From assembly GCF_947497005.1 (NCBI RefSeq), contig NZ_CANMFF010000003.1:62001-126000 (forward strand): a stretch of DNA of 64,000 nucleotides. Reading direction: 5' to 3'. This stretch comes from an uncultured Ruegeria sp. (GTDB lineage Bacteria; Pseudomonadota; Alphaproteobacteria; Rhodobacterales; Rhodobacteraceae). The notes under the pieces were generated by a model. The model was not told the DNA's origin. It saw nothing but the letters and a program-made list of their open reading frames with translations, and did no database searches. The position numbers were made by a program, and so were the translations under genes. How positions within the stretch are numbered: position 1 is the stretch's first letter; every line of letters begins with the position of its first letter. Positions 9,076 to 20,784 of the stretch are shown here, in pieces.

Positions 9076-10334
9076 GCGCGGGTCGTTCCATTGCCGCGCA
9101 CAAGATATTTGAAACTGGTCAATTGGGCAGCTCCAACGGGGCCGCGCGCGTGCATTTTGCCCGTGGCAATCCCGATCTCGGCACCCATCCCGAACTCACC
9201 CCCGTCCGCGAACTGGGTCGAAGCGTTATGCATCAAAATCGCACTGTCGAGACGTTCAAAGAAACGGTCGGCGGCGGTCGCGTCTTCCGTCATTATGCAA
9301 TCGGTGTGGTTGGACCCGTGCTGGCGGATATGTGCAATTGCCGCATCAATGTCCGAAACCGGTTTTGCCGCGATCACACTGTCGAGGAATTCCTTTCCCC
9401 AATCTTCTGCCGTGGCCGTAACAGTTCCTTCACCGGCCAAAACCCCTTCGGCATGAACTTCTACACCAGCGCCAACCAAAGCCGTGATCAAATCTCGCCC
9501 CAGCGTTTCCGCGACGTCCTGATGAACTAATAGACACTCAGCCGCGCCACAGATGCCTGTCCGGCGCGTCTTGGCATTCAACACAACATCCAGCGTTTTC
9601 TGCGGATCGGCCGCCTTGTCGACATAGATGTGAACGATGCCTTCCAGATGGGCAAAGACGGGCACGCGGGCCTCACGTTGTACGAGACCCACCAATCCTT
9701 TGCCACCTCGGGGAACGATCACGTCGACAGAGTCTGTCAACGTCAATAGTTCCTGCACCGCGGCGCGATCGCGTGTGGGGATCAGTTGTATGGCATCTTC
9801 CGGCAGGTTGGCGGCCTTCAGCCCTTCGACCAAACACGCGTGAATCGCGGCTGAGGAATGAAAACTCTCGGAGCCACCGCGCAGAATGACGGCATTACCG
9901 GATTTCAGACAAAGCGCGCCCGCGTCAGCGGTGACATTGGGGCGGCTTTCATAAATCACGCCGATCACACCCAACGGCGTACGCACACGTTGAATTTTTA
10001 ACCCCGTCGGGCGTTCCCATTCCGACAAGATCTCTCCCACTGGATCGGCCTGATCGGCAACGATGCGCAACCCATCGACCATGCCCTGAATACGCGCCTC
10101 ATCCAGCATCAAACGATCCATCATCGCCGGGCTCAGGCCCTTCTCGCGGCCAAATTCCAGATCTTTCTGATTGGCATCGATGATCTGTGCACGATTGGCC
10201 CAAACTGCGTCAGCGGCTGCGATTAAAGCAGCATGCTTGCGTTCGGCGCTAGCAAAAGCCAGTTCGCCCGATGCTTCCTTTGCCCGCTTCCCTAGATCGG
10301 CCATCAAAGCGGGAATGCTGTCGAAGTCTTTCAT
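9072..10334 (-). CDS. proA: Gamma-glutamyl phosphate reductase
   Basis: The 420-residue protein is an aldehyde-dehydrogenase-fold enzyme of proline synthesis. The catalytic Cys is in [13 protein letters not shown] near residue 260. Other family signatures include [14 protein letters not shown] and [11 protein letters not shown]. It reduces gamma-glutamyl phosphate to glutamate semialdehyde with NADPH. It follows proB by 33 bp and overlaps the convergent chpT end by 4 bp. Confidence 0.96.
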   Translation of the reverse strand: MKDFDSIPALMADLGKRAKEASGELAFASAERKHAALIAAADAVWANRAQIIDANQKDLEFGREKGLSPAMMDRLMLDEARIQGMVDGLRIVADQADPVGEILSEWERPTGLKIQRVRTPLGVIGVIYESRPNVTADAGALCLKSGNAVILRGGSESFHSSAAIHACLVEGLKAANLPEDAIQLIPTRDRAAVQELLTLTDSVDVIVPRGGKGLVGLVQREARVPVFAHLEGIVHIYVDKAADPQKTLDVVLNAKTRRTGICGAAECLLVHQDVAETLGRDLITALVGAGVEVHAEGVLAGEGTVTATAEDWGKEFLDSVIAAKPVSDIDAAIAHIRQHGSNHTDCIMTEDATAADRFFERLDSAILMHNASTQFADGGEFGMGAEIGIATGKMHARGPVGAAQLTSFKYLVRGNGTTRA

Positions 10335-10367
10335 GTCGCGTGCCTTTCAGGTCGTAATTTTCAATAG

Positions 10368-12505
<2,138 letters not shown>

Positions 12506-12533
12506 CTACTGCAAAGGCCCTATCGGCCACAAG

Positions 12534-13070
12534 TCAGAGTTTTTTACTGTACGTCCAGGTGGGCACGTTCGCATCACGCGCCACCGAATAAACTTCTGCA
12601 TCGCCCAGATATTCAAACCCGCAATGGATCAGAACCCGCGCCGAAGCCGGGTTGTCCTGAAACACACTGGCAAACATGTTGGCGTTCTCCAGCGGGTTGG
12701 TGTTTACCAGAGCTTCGACAGCCATCGAGGCAATGCCCGTATTCCAATAGATCGGCGCAACCCAATAGCCGACCTCAGATTGGTTCCGATCCAGCCGTTT
12801 CAGCGTGATCAGGCCGATCAACTCGGGACCGCCATCTTTGGTGGCGTCCATGACCCAAACATCCTCGTCCCGGTCTTCAGCCATCGAACGGGTCACAAAG
12901 GCCTCGGTTGAACCGGGGGCCAGCGGATGCGCAATACTCGTTGTCATACGCGCCACACGTTCATCACCTGCGTAATGCTCGATCAGCCCCATATCCGACC
13001 GACGCAAGGGGCGCAGATCGAACCGCTCAGTTTCGATGACCGGCTGATTTATTATTGCTTCAAGCTTCAT
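12534..13070 (-). CDS. GNAT family N-acetyltransferase (RimJ/RimL-like)
   Basis: The 178-residue protein starts TERFDLRPLRRSDM and ends with the NPASARVLIHCGFEYLG acetyl-CoA signature typical of the RimJ/RimL-type branch. It probably acetylates a protein N-terminus or small amine; the substrate is unknown. The ATG at 13070 follows GGAGGAGG and overlaps the stop of the LysE gene (ATGA), so the two are translationally coupled. Confidence 0.85.
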   Translation of the reverse strand: MKLEAIINQPVIETERFDLRPLRRSDMGLIEHYAGDERVARMTTSIAHPLAPGSTEAFVTRSMAEDRDEDVWVMDATKDGGPELIGLITLKRLDRNQSEVGYWVAPIYWNTGIASMAVEALVNTNPLENANMFASVFQDNPASARVLIHCGFEYLGDAEVYSVARDANVPTWTYSKKL

Positions 13071-13675
13071 TGGTGTGTTCCTCCTCCGAACAACACGAAA
13101 AGAACGGACGCGACTGTAAGACCCGCCAACGTCCACATCAGATATTTTTCAACAGGCCGTCCTTCAACCGCATGGGCAATTCTATCGCCCGCAAAAGTCC
13201 AGATTGGATGAAGAACCACCTGACAAAACAACAAACAGAGAGCGATCGTAATCGTCGCTTCAAGACTGGGTGTTCCCGCAGCTACAAACCCGGTGAACCC
13301 GGCGATGATCATGGCCCAGGCCTTGGGATTGAGCGGATGAACAATCAATCCGGCCAGAAACCCAGGGGCTTTCCCATCAGCCTGTTGCCGCGACAAACGC
13401 GTATTGGCAATTTTCCATGCCAGCCACATGATATAGGCTGCCGACACGTATTTCAGTGTCGTAAACACCGCAGGTGCCTGATCAGCGAGATGCAGCAAAC
13501 CAAAACCAACCGGCCAAATGATCAGCTGCTTCCCAAGAATGACGCCCCCGACAAATGGTAACGCCGCCCGAAAGCCATAACGCGCACCTGTTCCCAGCAG
13601 GACCATGTTGGCCGGTCCCGGTGTGCCGACCTGAGAGGCGGCAAAGATCAGGAAACTGGTGGTTGCGACTGTCAT
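13067..13675 (-). CDS. LysE/RhtB family amino-acid exporter
   Basis: The 202-residue integral membrane protein has about six hydrophobic segments and the N-terminal family motif SQVGTPGPANMVLLGTGARYG. Members export amino acids or homoserine lactones. It is coupled to a downstream GNAT acetyltransferase by a 4-bp overlap, a pairing that may serve detoxification of an amine or amino acid. The rplU-rpmA terminator separates it from the ribosomal genes. Confidence 0.85.
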   Translation of the reverse strand: MTVATTSFLIFAASQVGTPGPANMVLLGTGARYGFRAALPFVGGVILGKQLIIWPVGFGLLHLADQAPAVFTTLKYVSAAYIMWLAWKIANTRLSRQQADGKAPGFLAGLIVHPLNPKAWAMIIAGFTGFVAAGTPSLEATITIALCLLFCQVVLHPIWTFAGDRIAHAVEGRPVEKYLMWTLAGLTVASVLFVLFGGGTHQ

Positions 13676-13705
13676 CGGTTTGTTTGATCACGACTGCGTT
13701 AAAAC

Positions 13706-13738
13706 GAAAAAAAGGGACCGGCACTTTGTGCCGGTCCC
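13706..13738 (-). terminator. Intrinsic terminator of rplU-rpmA
   Basis: Read leftward, an 11-bp perfect GC-rich stem (13728-13738 with 13714-13724, 3-nt loop) runs into seven T residues. It lies 35 bp after the rpmA stop. Confidence 0.93.
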
Positions 13739-13772
13739 CCATGAATTTTTCTTAAACCTTCTGGGTTTCGGC

Positions 13773-14042
13773 TTACTCTGCGGCCTCCGCCACTGGCAGG
13801 ACCGAAATGAAGGTGCGGTTTTTAAGTCCCTTGTGGAACTTCACCGCGCCATCGACAGTTGCAAAGATGGTGTGATCTTTGCCCATGCCTACGCCTTCGC
13901 CCGGCCAGAACTTGGTGCCGCGCTGACGTACGATGATGTTGCCTGAAATGGCGGCCTGACCACCATACAGTTTCACGCCAAGGCGGCGACCAGCTGAGTC
14001 GCGACCGTTACGGGAGGAACCGCCAGCTTTTTTATGTGCCAT
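13773..14042 (-). CDS. rpmA: 50S ribosomal protein L27
   Basis: The 89-residue protein is L27, with the conserved start [18 protein letters not shown] and the [20 protein letters not shown] core. Its flexible N-terminus reaches the peptidyl transferase centre. It lies 11 bp after rplU and before a strong terminator. Confidence 0.97.
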   Translation of the reverse strand: MAHKKAGGSSRNGRDSAGRRLGVKLYGGQAAISGNIIVRQRGTKFWPGEGVGMGKDHTIFATVDGAVKFHKGLKNRTFISVLPVAEAAE

Positions 14043-14053
14043 TCTCTCTCTCC

Positions 14054-14662
14054 TTAGCCTTTGGCCAGCTCTTTGGCCTGCTCAACCCATTCGGGTTTCA
14101 CTTTGACCGTTTCGATAGCAGCAATCTGCTCGTCCGACAAGGCGGCCAGAGCGGCAAAGCTCTCGACACCGGCCTCGTTCAGCTTCTTGGCAGCGGCAGG
14201 GCCGACGCCGGTCAGCGCGGTCAGATCGTCCGCAGCAGCGGCGGGTGCTTCTGCCTTGGCTTCAGCTTTCTTGGCAGGCTTTGCTGCCGGAGCAGTTTCG
14301 CCAGCAGTCGCGGAACCAGTAGCGGCTTTCAGGCCCGACTTCTCTGCGCCAGATGCCAGAATGTCGGTGATCTTGACCAGAGTCAGTTTCTGACGATGGC
14401 CAACGGTACGCTTCGAGCTGTGCTTACGACGGCGTTTGACGAACTTGATGACCTTGTCACCCTTGATCTGTTCGATCACTTCGGCCTGAACGCCAGCGCC
14501 TTCGACAAACGGTGCACCAACGACCGGTGCGTCGCCGCCCAGCATCAGAACATCGTTGAATTGAACTTTTTCACCTGCGTCGGCAGCCAATTTTTCAACG
14601 CGGAGGATATCACCCGCCTGAACCTTGTACTGCTTGCCGCCAGTCTTGAGGACCGCAAACAT
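14054..14662 (-). CDS. rplU: 50S ribosomal protein L21 with C-terminal helix-hairpin-helix extension
   Basis: The 202-residue protein begins with a normal L21 domain of about 100 residues ([14 protein letters not shown], then [15 protein letters not shown]). An Ala/Lys-rich linker leads to a C-terminal helix-hairpin-helix segment ([21 protein letters not shown]). That extension, found in other alphaproteobacterial L21 proteins, doubles the length and resembles nucleic-acid-binding HhH domains. The ATG at 14662 follows AAAGGAAAG; the frame opens 21 codons upstream. Confidence 0.95.
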   Translation of the reverse strand: MFAVLKTGGKQYKVQAGDILRVEKLAADAGEKVQFNDVLMLGGDAPVVGAPFVEGAGVQAEVIEQIKGDKVIKFVKRRRKHSSKRTVGHRQKLTLVKITDILASGAEKSGLKAATGSATAGETAPAAKPAKKAEAKAEAPAAAADDLTALTGVGPAAAKKLNEAGVESFAALAALSDEQIAAIETVKVKPEWVEQAKELAKG

Positions 14663-14759
14663 GCGTCTTTCCTTTTCATATCCGCGTTCTGTGGTCCCCT
14701 TCCGGGTGTTGCTGGCTTTCGCCACCTCGAACAGCGCGCCCTTTTCGGGCTGTGTGACT

Positions 14760-14785
14760 GACCCTTTCGATATGTCTAAAGGGTC
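14760..14785. other. Small hairpin in the DUF2059-rplU gap
   Basis: An 8-bp perfect inverted repeat, GACCCTTT/AAAGGGTC (14760-14767, 14778-14785), lies after the DUF2059 pair and before rplU. It has no T-run in the leftward direction. It may be a weak transcript end or part of the rplU leader. Confidence 0.4.
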
Positions 14786-14871
14786 AAATAATAACGATAC
14801 CCGGCGCGGAATACCGGCCGGGATGCGCGCTTATCCATAGATTGCCGGAGAAAGTCAACACCAAAGCGATG

Positions 14872-15672
14872 TCAAAGATCAGACGCTCTGAGCGTTTGTG
14901 CAACCGCTTGACCCAACTGAAAAGAGATATCGTTAAACATGCGATCAAAGCCTTCAAACAATGCCTCATTCAGCGCCCGACCTGTTTCGGTTCTGGAAAA
15001 TGCGATGTTCTCTCTCATCTGTGCTTCATCCAGGGGGCGGTAAGCCATCAAAAGGAAAGAATAGAGCCAGGCCTCGGTTTCCTCGGTGCGGCTGTCTTTC
15101 CCTAAAAGAAGTTCGGCCAGCAATTCCTGATCATCACCCTGTGAGTCAATATCGAGACCCCGAAAAAAGTTATAGTCTGAACTCAGGGCCCCCTGAACGT
15201 TCTTTTCGATCAGGTCGTTGGCCTGAATGTACTCATCAATCAACTCGAAACGGGTCGTGTCTCGCTTTGCGGATTCGTAAGCTTCATGAGCCATATCTTC
15301 TATGGCCTGGTCTGACATCGCTTGCCGGGCCGAGTTTTCCAGCGCCACAATCGTCTGACCCAGTTCGCTTTCGAAAAACAAGATTGCCTGATCGAGCTGC
15401 GCATCGGACAAACCAGCCTCAAACGCATCCGTCAGGTGTGTTTGCATCCAAAGCGGGTCGTAAATGTCTTTGACCTGCGTTTCAAAGAACGCGCCACCGG
15501 TATTGTCCAATAGCGTATCGTCAAGCTCTTCACGGTGTCCCTGCCCTTCTTGCACAAGGATTTCCATCACCTGCGACAGATGCATGGCCTGCGCAAGCCG
15601 GTCGATCTTTTCATTGGCCTGAAGGGGTAAACCCCACAAAACAAGCGCAATCGCCAGAAGAACGCGCCGCAT
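14872..15672 (-). CDS. DUF2059 domain-containing secreted protein (second of tandem pair)
   Basis: The 266-residue protein has an N-terminal signal peptide (about residues 1-20, ending LPLQA-N) and two helical DUF2059-like segments near residues 65-115 and 195-250. The function of the family is unknown. It is a paralogue of the gene immediately upstream. The ATG at 15672 overlaps that gene's stop (TGATG) and follows AGGA; a TTG one codon earlier is also possible. The location is probably periplasmic. Confidence 0.75.
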   Translation of the reverse strand: MRRVLLAIALVLWGLPLQANEKIDRLAQAMHLSQVMEILVQEGQGHREELDDTLLDNTGGAFFETQVKDIYDPLWMQTHLTDAFEAGLSDAQLDQAILFFESELGQTIVALENSARQAMSDQAIEDMAHEAYESAKRDTTRFELIDEYIQANDLIEKNVQGALSSDYNFFRGLDIDSQGDDQELLAELLLGKDSRTEETEAWLYSFLLMAYRPLDEAQMRENIAFSRTETGRALNEALFEGFDRMFNDISFQLGQAVAQTLRASDL

Positions 15673-16514
15673 CAAATATCCTGTACTGGATGCAATTCTG
15701 CCATTCGGGCTGCCAGAACCTCGAACCGCATGGCCATAATCTCATACTGGATTGCGTTGAGCAGTTCATACACTTCCTGCATCAAGGGCTGTTCCAGCGC
15801 TTCGACATAGGTATCGACATCCGCATCGGAGAAATCCTGATAGGTGTAAGCTGCGCCCGCAAGGCTGGACAAGTGAAGGGACTGACGCATCCCGGCTTCG
15901 TTTCGCTTCATCAACGCGCGCAATTCATCCGCATCCAATTGCAATTCGATGACCCCTGATGCACTGGCTGCCAGAAGGAAGCGCAACTGAATTTCCTGCA
16001 AAGCCCGCAGCGCCGTTCCCGTCGAATCGATGGCATTGTTCATGCGCTTAAAGCTTTCGACCCGTTGCGATCCGTCCTTGATCAGGTCCGAAACGATCTT
16101 TTGACCTTCCAACTGTTTGGCTTCATCATCTTCATGCATATGCGAGGCGTTTTCAGCCTCGACCAGACGCTGCCCAAGATCGGATGCATAGAAATCAACC
16201 GCATGTGTCAGGGCCTCATCACTCAGAGTTTGTTCAAGGATTGAAACTGCGGTTTCATGCATGGCCTCGATCTCAAAAACCTCATCCGCCAGCCGGGTCC
16301 AGTCAGAGCCGAATCCATCTGGATCCATCCCCAACATCTGAGGGGCGGATCTCGAGCTCAGGGCGATGCTTTCAAGGGCAACGTTAAACCCGGTTGTGGT
16401 CAGAAAAGCCTCAATCCGATCCCGATTGGCGGCAGAAAGTTCCAGTGGGATTAGAACAAGCGCAATAAACGGGGCCAGAAACCAAAAGGCGAAGTGGCGT
16501 GCAAGCTGTGTCAT
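15672..16514 (-). CDS. DUF2059 domain-containing secreted protein (first of tandem pair)
   Basis: The 280-residue protein carries an N-terminal hydrophobic signal/anchor (about residues 8-28) and helical DUF2059-like repeats, with ALTHAVDFYASDLGQRLVEAE near residue 105. The matching stretch of the downstream paralogue is LDQAILFFESELGQTIVALE. The two genes are fused head to tail through TGATG, which implies equal dosage and perhaps a heterodimer. Function is unknown. tRNA-Ser lies upstream on the opposite strand. Confidence 0.72.
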   Translation of the reverse strand: MTQLARHFAFWFLAPFIALVLIPLELSAANRDRIEAFLTTTGFNVALESIALSSRSAPQMLGMDPDGFGSDWTRLADEVFEIEAMHETAVSILEQTLSDEALTHAVDFYASDLGQRLVEAENASHMHEDDEAKQLEGQKIVSDLIKDGSQRVESFKRMNNAIDSTGTALRALQEIQLRFLLAASASGVIELQLDADELRALMKRNEAGMRQSLHLSSLAGAAYTYQDFSDADVDTYVEALEQPLMQEVYELLNAIQYEIMAMRFEVLAARMAELHPVQDI

Positions 16515-16637
16515 ACTTATCAGACTAGGAGTTTTACGTCGGCAGGCAATGGAAAAACCCGGCTTTCGCGATTTCAGGAATTTTCTGCTTGCACCCCTGC
16601 CCGTTCCTCACTAAATCCCGCCCTCACAGACCCCCGC

Positions 16638-16727
16638 GGAGAGGTGCCGGAGTGGTCGAACGGGGCGGTCTCGAAAACCGTTGTGGGTGCAAGCCCACCC
16701 AGGGTTCGAATCCCTGTCTCTCCGCCA
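16638..16727 (+). tRNA. tRNA-Ser (CGA)
   Basis: A 90-nt class II tRNA folds with a 7-bp acceptor stem (GGAGAGG with TCTCTCC), a long variable arm (GTGGGTGCAAGCCCAC) and a T-loop GGTTCGAATCC. The anticodon CGA sits in the loop CTCGAAA at about 16670-16676 and reads UCG. The CCA end is encoded (16725-16727). Confidence 0.97.
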
Positions 16728-16977
16728 CTATCCCAAGCTGGCTTATCTACTCATCAGATATCTCACAAGGTTTGGCTCGGCCGTTGCCTGTTCCCGGCGG
16801 ATCACTGCCATGGCTAGTCTTGCATCATTTGCGACGGCGTGTTCTTGCCGCGTTTCCAAGGGGCAATGAGCATAGCCCGGCTCATACTCTATTCTGCTGA
16901 GAATTATTGGGAATTCCCCTTTGTGCATGCGCTAATTTTGGCGCATCCCGGCGACACAATTTCCAAAGGAGACACAC

Positions 16978-17502
16978 ATGTCGCGTACTCTCATTCTAGC
17001 TATCGTCATCGCCGCAATTGGTGCTGGCGGGTACTTTTATCTGAATCAACCCGACCCCACCCCTGCTGAACGTCTGGAAACCGCGGCAGAAGAAGCTGCC
17101 GATGCGGTGGCCGACGCGGCTTCATCTGCTCAGGAAGAGGCCTCTGATGCGGTTGACGCGGCAACGGATCAAGCAACCGAAGCTGCTTCTTCTGTTGCGG
17201 ATCAGGCGAGCGAAGCGGCGTCATCCGTTGCAGATCAGGCTTCTGAAACCGCGCAACAGGCAGGCGATCAGGTGGCCGCTCTGGCCGGTCAGGGTCAGGA
17301 ACTGCTGACATCATGGATTCAAGACGGCAAACTGGACCCAACTAGTTTCGATTATGAAGGCATTATGACGTCCCTTCAGGAAAGCACTCTGGCGACCGAA
17401 CTGAAAGATCAGGCGATCAAGATTGTGAACGATATCAAGGAATCGCCCGAAACTATTGTTCAGAAAATTCAGGAACTGACCAACCTGTTGACCCAACAAT
17501 AA
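16978..17502 (+). CDS. Membrane-anchored Ala-rich coiled-coil repeat protein
   Basis: The 174-residue protein has one N-terminal transmembrane helix (residues 4-22) with a very short cytoplasmic end. An Ala/Ser/Glu/Asp-rich helical region follows (about 32-105) with near-repeats such as ASSVADQASE. A C-terminal domain (110-174) is rich in Leu/Ile/Gln. The repeats resemble apolipoprotein- or LEA-like amphipathic helices. It probably sits on the periplasmic face of the inner membrane. I do not recognise a named family. It is monocistronic, with GGAG in the leader. Confidence 0.75.
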   Translation: MSRTLILAIVIAAIGAGGYFYLNQPDPTPAERLETAAEEAADAVADAASSAQEEASDAVDAATDQATEAASSVADQASEAASSVADQASETAQQAGDQVAALAGQGQELLTSWIQDGKLDPTSFDYEGIMTSLQESTLATELKDQAIKIVNDIKESPETIVQKIQELTNLLTQQ

Positions 17503-17509
17503 ACCCGCA

Positions 17510-17536
17510 TGAGGCCGATCCCAGTGGTCGGCCTCA
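17510..17536 (+). terminator. Hairpin after the coiled-coil protein gene
   Basis: A 9-bp perfect stem, TGAGGCCGA/TCGGCCTCA (17510-17518, 17528-17536), begins 8 bp after the stop codon. It lacks a T-run but its placement suggests a transcript end or an RNA 3'-end stabiliser. Confidence 0.55.
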
Positions 17537-17703
17537 GCCCAAAGACGTGTCCAGGCTTCCCCAAGGTTATGGCCTCGTTGAATTGACGTCTTCGGCAGCA
17601 TTTGATTGGCTGAACCTGACATACAGCCCGCGCCCTTCCCGTGTCATTGGCAACTTTCTCGATCCGGCGCGCGCTTTATCTCAGCCATTTCGAGGATGAT
17701 CAC

Positions 17704-18732
17704 ATGACCGACCTGCCCCAGACGATGTTCGCCACTCTCCTGAAACATGACGGATATTCCGGAACGTCCAGCGGGCCGATCATTGCTGATGCCGCCGACT
17801 GGTTGGAAGAAGCAGAAGTATCGGTGCCGCAACCCGGTCCCGGTCAGGTTCTGATCCGGCTGCGCGCGGCATCGGTCAATCCGTCAGATTTGCATTTCAT
17901 CAAGGGTGAATACGGGCAGCCCAGGGTCAAGGGTTCACCTGCCGGGTTCGAAGGATGCGGTGACGTCGTGGCCGCCGGTAAAGGCGCTGAGGCCTTGCAG
18001 GGGCAACGCGTCGCGTTTGTGGCCGCCGGATCAGGCGCCTGGGCCGAATATATCGTCACGCAGATGCAGATGTGCATCCCATTGCGCCCCGATATCTCGG
18101 ACGATGACGGGGCCGCGCAGATCGTGAACCCGCTGACCGCGATGGCGATGGTGGACATGGCCAAGGCGGACGGAGATGCCTTTGTCGTATCCGCCGCGAC
18201 CAGTCAGCTGGGCAAGTTGATGTGCAGTCTCGGGCGCGATCTGGGATTGAAACCCATCGCTCTGGTGCGCCGGGCCGAGACCGCTGAGATGTTGAAAGGT
18301 CTGGGTGCTGCCGAGGTGCTTGTAACGACCGGAGAAGACGTGGTCGCGAAGTTTGCTGATCTGAGTGCACAGCTAAAGCCGCGCGTGTTTCTGGACGCCG
18401 TGACAGACCAACTGTCCGAACAGTTGTTCTGCGCCATGCCAAACCGGGCGCGTTGGATCAGTTACGGCAAGCTGTCAACCGAGGCGCCGACGCTGACACA
18501 GACGGGTCAGCTGATCTTCATGGGCAAGCGGATCGAAGGATTCTGGCTGACGCAGTGGATGATGTCGACACGACCTGCCGATCAGATGCGCGTTGTGGCC
18601 GAGGTTCAGGCCCGCTTTGCCGACGGGCGCTGGAAAACGGATGTTTCTGAACACCTTACGCTCAGAAATCTTGTGCCAAATCTGGCCGATGCGCTGAAAA
18701 AGAGTGACGGCAAGGTGATTATCACGCCATAG
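17704..18732 (+). CDS. Zinc-independent MDR (alcohol dehydrogenase-like) oxidoreductase
   Basis: The 342-residue MDR protein has a GroES-like domain (ASVNPSDLHFIKGEYG near 55, GFEGCGDVV near 80) and a Rossmann domain with the variant motif SAATSQLGKLM near 165. Zinc ligands are missing. It resembles the 2-enoyl-thioester reductase/quinone reductase branch, so it may act on enoyl-CoA made by the neighbouring pathway. The ATG at 17704 follows GAGG; the frame opens 21 codons upstream. It lies 75 bp before the livH-type operon. Confidence 0.78.
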   Translation: MTDLPQTMFATLLKHDGYSGTSSGPIIADAADWLEEAEVSVPQPGPGQVLIRLRAASVNPSDLHFIKGEYGQPRVKGSPAGFEGCGDVVAAGKGAEALQGQRVAFVAAGSGAWAEYIVTQMQMCIPLRPDISDDDGAAQIVNPLTAMAMVDMAKADGDAFVVSAATSQLGKLMCSLGRDLGLKPIALVRRAETAEMLKGLGAAEVLVTTGEDVVAKFADLSAQLKPRVFLDAVTDQLSEQLFCAMPNRARWISYGKLSTEAPTLTQTGQLIFMGKRIEGFWLTQWMMSTRPADQMRVVAEVQARFADGRWKTDVSEHLTLRNLVPNLADALKKSDGKVIITP

Positions 18733-18779
18733 TAGAACAAACCCGCGTGACAGGAAGAAACGCGTGGGCGGAACGCCAC

Positions 18780-18793
18780 ACCGGAAAACCGGT
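18780..18793 (+). promoter_or_regulatory. Small hairpin just before the permease gene's ribosome site
   Basis: A 5-bp stem, ACCGG-AAAA-CCGGT, ends next to the GAGGGAGG ribosome site of the TTG-started permease gene. It may limit read-through or translation of the ABC operon. Evidence is positional only. Confidence 0.35.
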
Positions 18794-18807
18794 CGAGGGA
18801 GGACAGT

Positions 18808-19683
18808 TTGGATAACGCTCAGCTGCTGATCAGCGGACTGGCGAACGGGTGTGTCTATGGCCTGATCGCACTTGGCTTTGTTCTGATTTATAAGGCGACC
18901 GAGGCGGTGAATTTCGCGCAAGGCGATTTCATGATGCTGGGGGCCTTCGTGACCATCGGCCTGACGAACACCGAATATATGGGCCTGCCGTTCTGGCTGG
19001 CCCTTCCAATCTCACTGGGGATCATGGGGGCGTTGGGTTATCTTCTGGATCGCCTGATCATCCGGCGTATGTTTGGAGAAAGCCAGACTGCCGTTGTGAT
19101 CCTGACCATCGCCTTGGGGTTTGTGATCCGCTTTGTTGCCGGGTTGATATGGGGGCACGAACCGCAAACTCTGCAAAACCCGCTAGCCGGCAAAGAGGTC
19201 CGTTTTGGCGGGCTCGTGCTGGGGATGGAGGATGTCGCCGTGATCGTCGTCACCATCCTGCTGACCTGGGCACTTTATGTCTTCTTCAGCCGCACCAAAC
19301 TGGGGCTGGCCATGCAAGGCGCATCGCAAAATCAACTGGCAGCCTATTACATGGGAGTTCCGGTAAAACGGGTACAGGGATTCATCTGGGCGCTGGCCGG
19401 GGTCGTCGCTGGGATCGCCGGTATTCTGTTCGCGGCCAAAGGTGCCGTGGATCCGACAACCGGATTGCTGGGCATCAAGGCTTTTGCCGCAGCTGTCATC
19501 GGTGGATTCGGCAGCCTTCCAGGTGCATTGGCCGGAGGGCTGATCGTCGGCATCATCGAGCCTTTTGCCAGTCGCTATATCGCAGCAGGCTACAGTCAGG
19601 TCGCGCCCTACGCTCTGCTGCTTGCCGTACTGATATTCCGACCCAACGGGTTGTTCAGTCAGGTTCGGGTCAAAAAGGTCTGA
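18808..19683 (+). CDS. Branched-chain amino acid-type ABC transporter permease (LivH family)
   Basis: The 291-residue integral membrane protein has the LivH family opening (LLISGLANGCVYGLIALGF, then ATEAVNFAQGDFMMLGAF). The late motif is AAKGAVDPTTGLLGIKAFAAAVIGGFGSLPG. It forms one half of the inner-membrane channel of a HAAT-type importer. The start is TTG at 18808, fixed by the strong GAGGGAGG at 18795-18802. It heads a six-gene operon with tight 4-bp overlaps further on. Confidence 0.9.
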   Translation: MDNAQLLISGLANGCVYGLIALGFVLIYKATEAVNFAQGDFMMLGAFVTIGLTNTEYMGLPFWLALPISLGIMGALGYLLDRLIIRRMFGESQTAVVILTIALGFVIRFVAGLIWGHEPQTLQNPLAGKEVRFGGLVLGMEDVAVIVVTILLTWALYVFFSRTKLGLAMQGASQNQLAAYYMGVPVKRVQGFIWALAGVVAGIAGILFAAKGAVDPTTGLLGIKAFAAAVIGGFGSLPGALAGGLIVGIIEPFASRYIAAGYSQVAPYALLLAVLIFRPNGLFSQVRVKKV

Positions 19684-19686
19684 GCC

Positions 19687-20784
19687 ATGCGGATCATCTT
19701 TAAAACCAACTATATGCAGGACATCCGCCCCTGGAAAGATCGACATCAGCTTACCCTGTATCTGATCCTTCCGATTGTCGTTGCCGCTGCCCCCTGGTGG
19801 CTTGATGATTTCTATCTGGGCGAACTGACCAACGTTCTGATCTGGGCCATTGCCGGGCTGGGCCTGATGGTCCTGACGGGACATACAGGGCAGGTCAGCC
19901 TAGGTCATGCTGCCTTTTTGGCCTTTGGGTGTTATGCCAACGTTGTGCTGATCGAGGCGGGCGTACCTTTTCTAATCGCATTCCCTCTGGCCGGAATTAT
20001 GACAGGGATCGCGGGCGTGACAGTGGCGATCCCTGCCCTGCGCCTGCATGGGATCTATCTGGCGATTTTCACCATGGCGCTTTCCATCCTGATGGATGAC
20101 ATCATCGTTCTGTCCGAACCCATCACCGGAGGCGTATCGGGCAAATATATCGGCGGGGTCGAGATTTTCGGCCATCTGGTTGATCGTTGGGGAACGCCCG
20201 ATCAGTTTTTCTGGCTGGTTCTGACCGTCGCCGTTCTTGTTACACTGGGCTATATCAACCTGTTGCGCACTCCGTTGGGGCGCAGTTTTATTGCAGCGCG
20301 CGACTCTGAGGTTTCCGCGCAGGCGATGGGTGTCGATATCGCGCGGACTAAGATGATCTCTTTCGCTCTGTCCTGTGCGGTGACGGGTTGGGCCGGAGCG
20401 CTGATGGGGCTGTTTGCCGGAGCGTTCAACAACGAAACTTTCAGCGTACTGATCTCGATCCAATTGCTGATGATGATCGTGATCGGCGGGCTGGGTTCGA
20501 TCCATGGGGCGTTCCTGGGCGCTATCGTGATCGGGTTCTTGCCGCAATTCCTGTCAATCTCAAAGGAATATGTCGGTGCCCTTTTCGGCGGGAATACAGT
20601 GGCTATTCCGGGGTTGGAATTCGGCATCTTTGGGATGATCCTGATCGCTTTCATCCTGTTTGAACCCATGGGCATATATGGCCGCTGGCTGAAGATCCGA
20701 ACCTGGTTCGAGTTGTTCCCCTTCTACCGTAAGGACATGTTCAAACGGCAGAAATCCTATCTCAAGACGGAGCGACTGAGATGA
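19687..20784 (+). CDS. Branched-chain amino acid-type ABC transporter permease (LivM family)
   Basis: The 365-residue membrane protein is the second permease. Family motifs are LTGHTGQVSLGHAAFLAFG near 62, ITGGVSGKYIGGV near 145 and MMIVIGGLGSIHGAFLGA near 260. It starts 3 bp after the first permease gene and overlaps the ATPase gene by 4 bp. The cytoplasmic tail of about 35 residues after the last helix is basic. Confidence 0.9.
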   Translation: MRIIFKTNYMQDIRPWKDRHQLTLYLILPIVVAAAPWWLDDFYLGELTNVLIWAIAGLGLMVLTGHTGQVSLGHAAFLAFGCYANVVLIEAGVPFLIAFPLAGIMTGIAGVTVAIPALRLHGIYLAIFTMALSILMDDIIVLSEPITGGVSGKYIGGVEIFGHLVDRWGTPDQFFWLVLTVAVLVTLGYINLLRTPLGRSFIAARDSEVSAQAMGVDIARTKMISFALSCAVTGWAGALMGLFAGAFNNETFSVLISIQLLMMIVIGGLGSIHGAFLGAIVIGFLPQFLSISKEYVGALFGGNTVAIPGLEFGIFGMILIAFILFEPMGIYGRWLKIRTWFELFPFYRKDMFKRQKSYLKTERLR

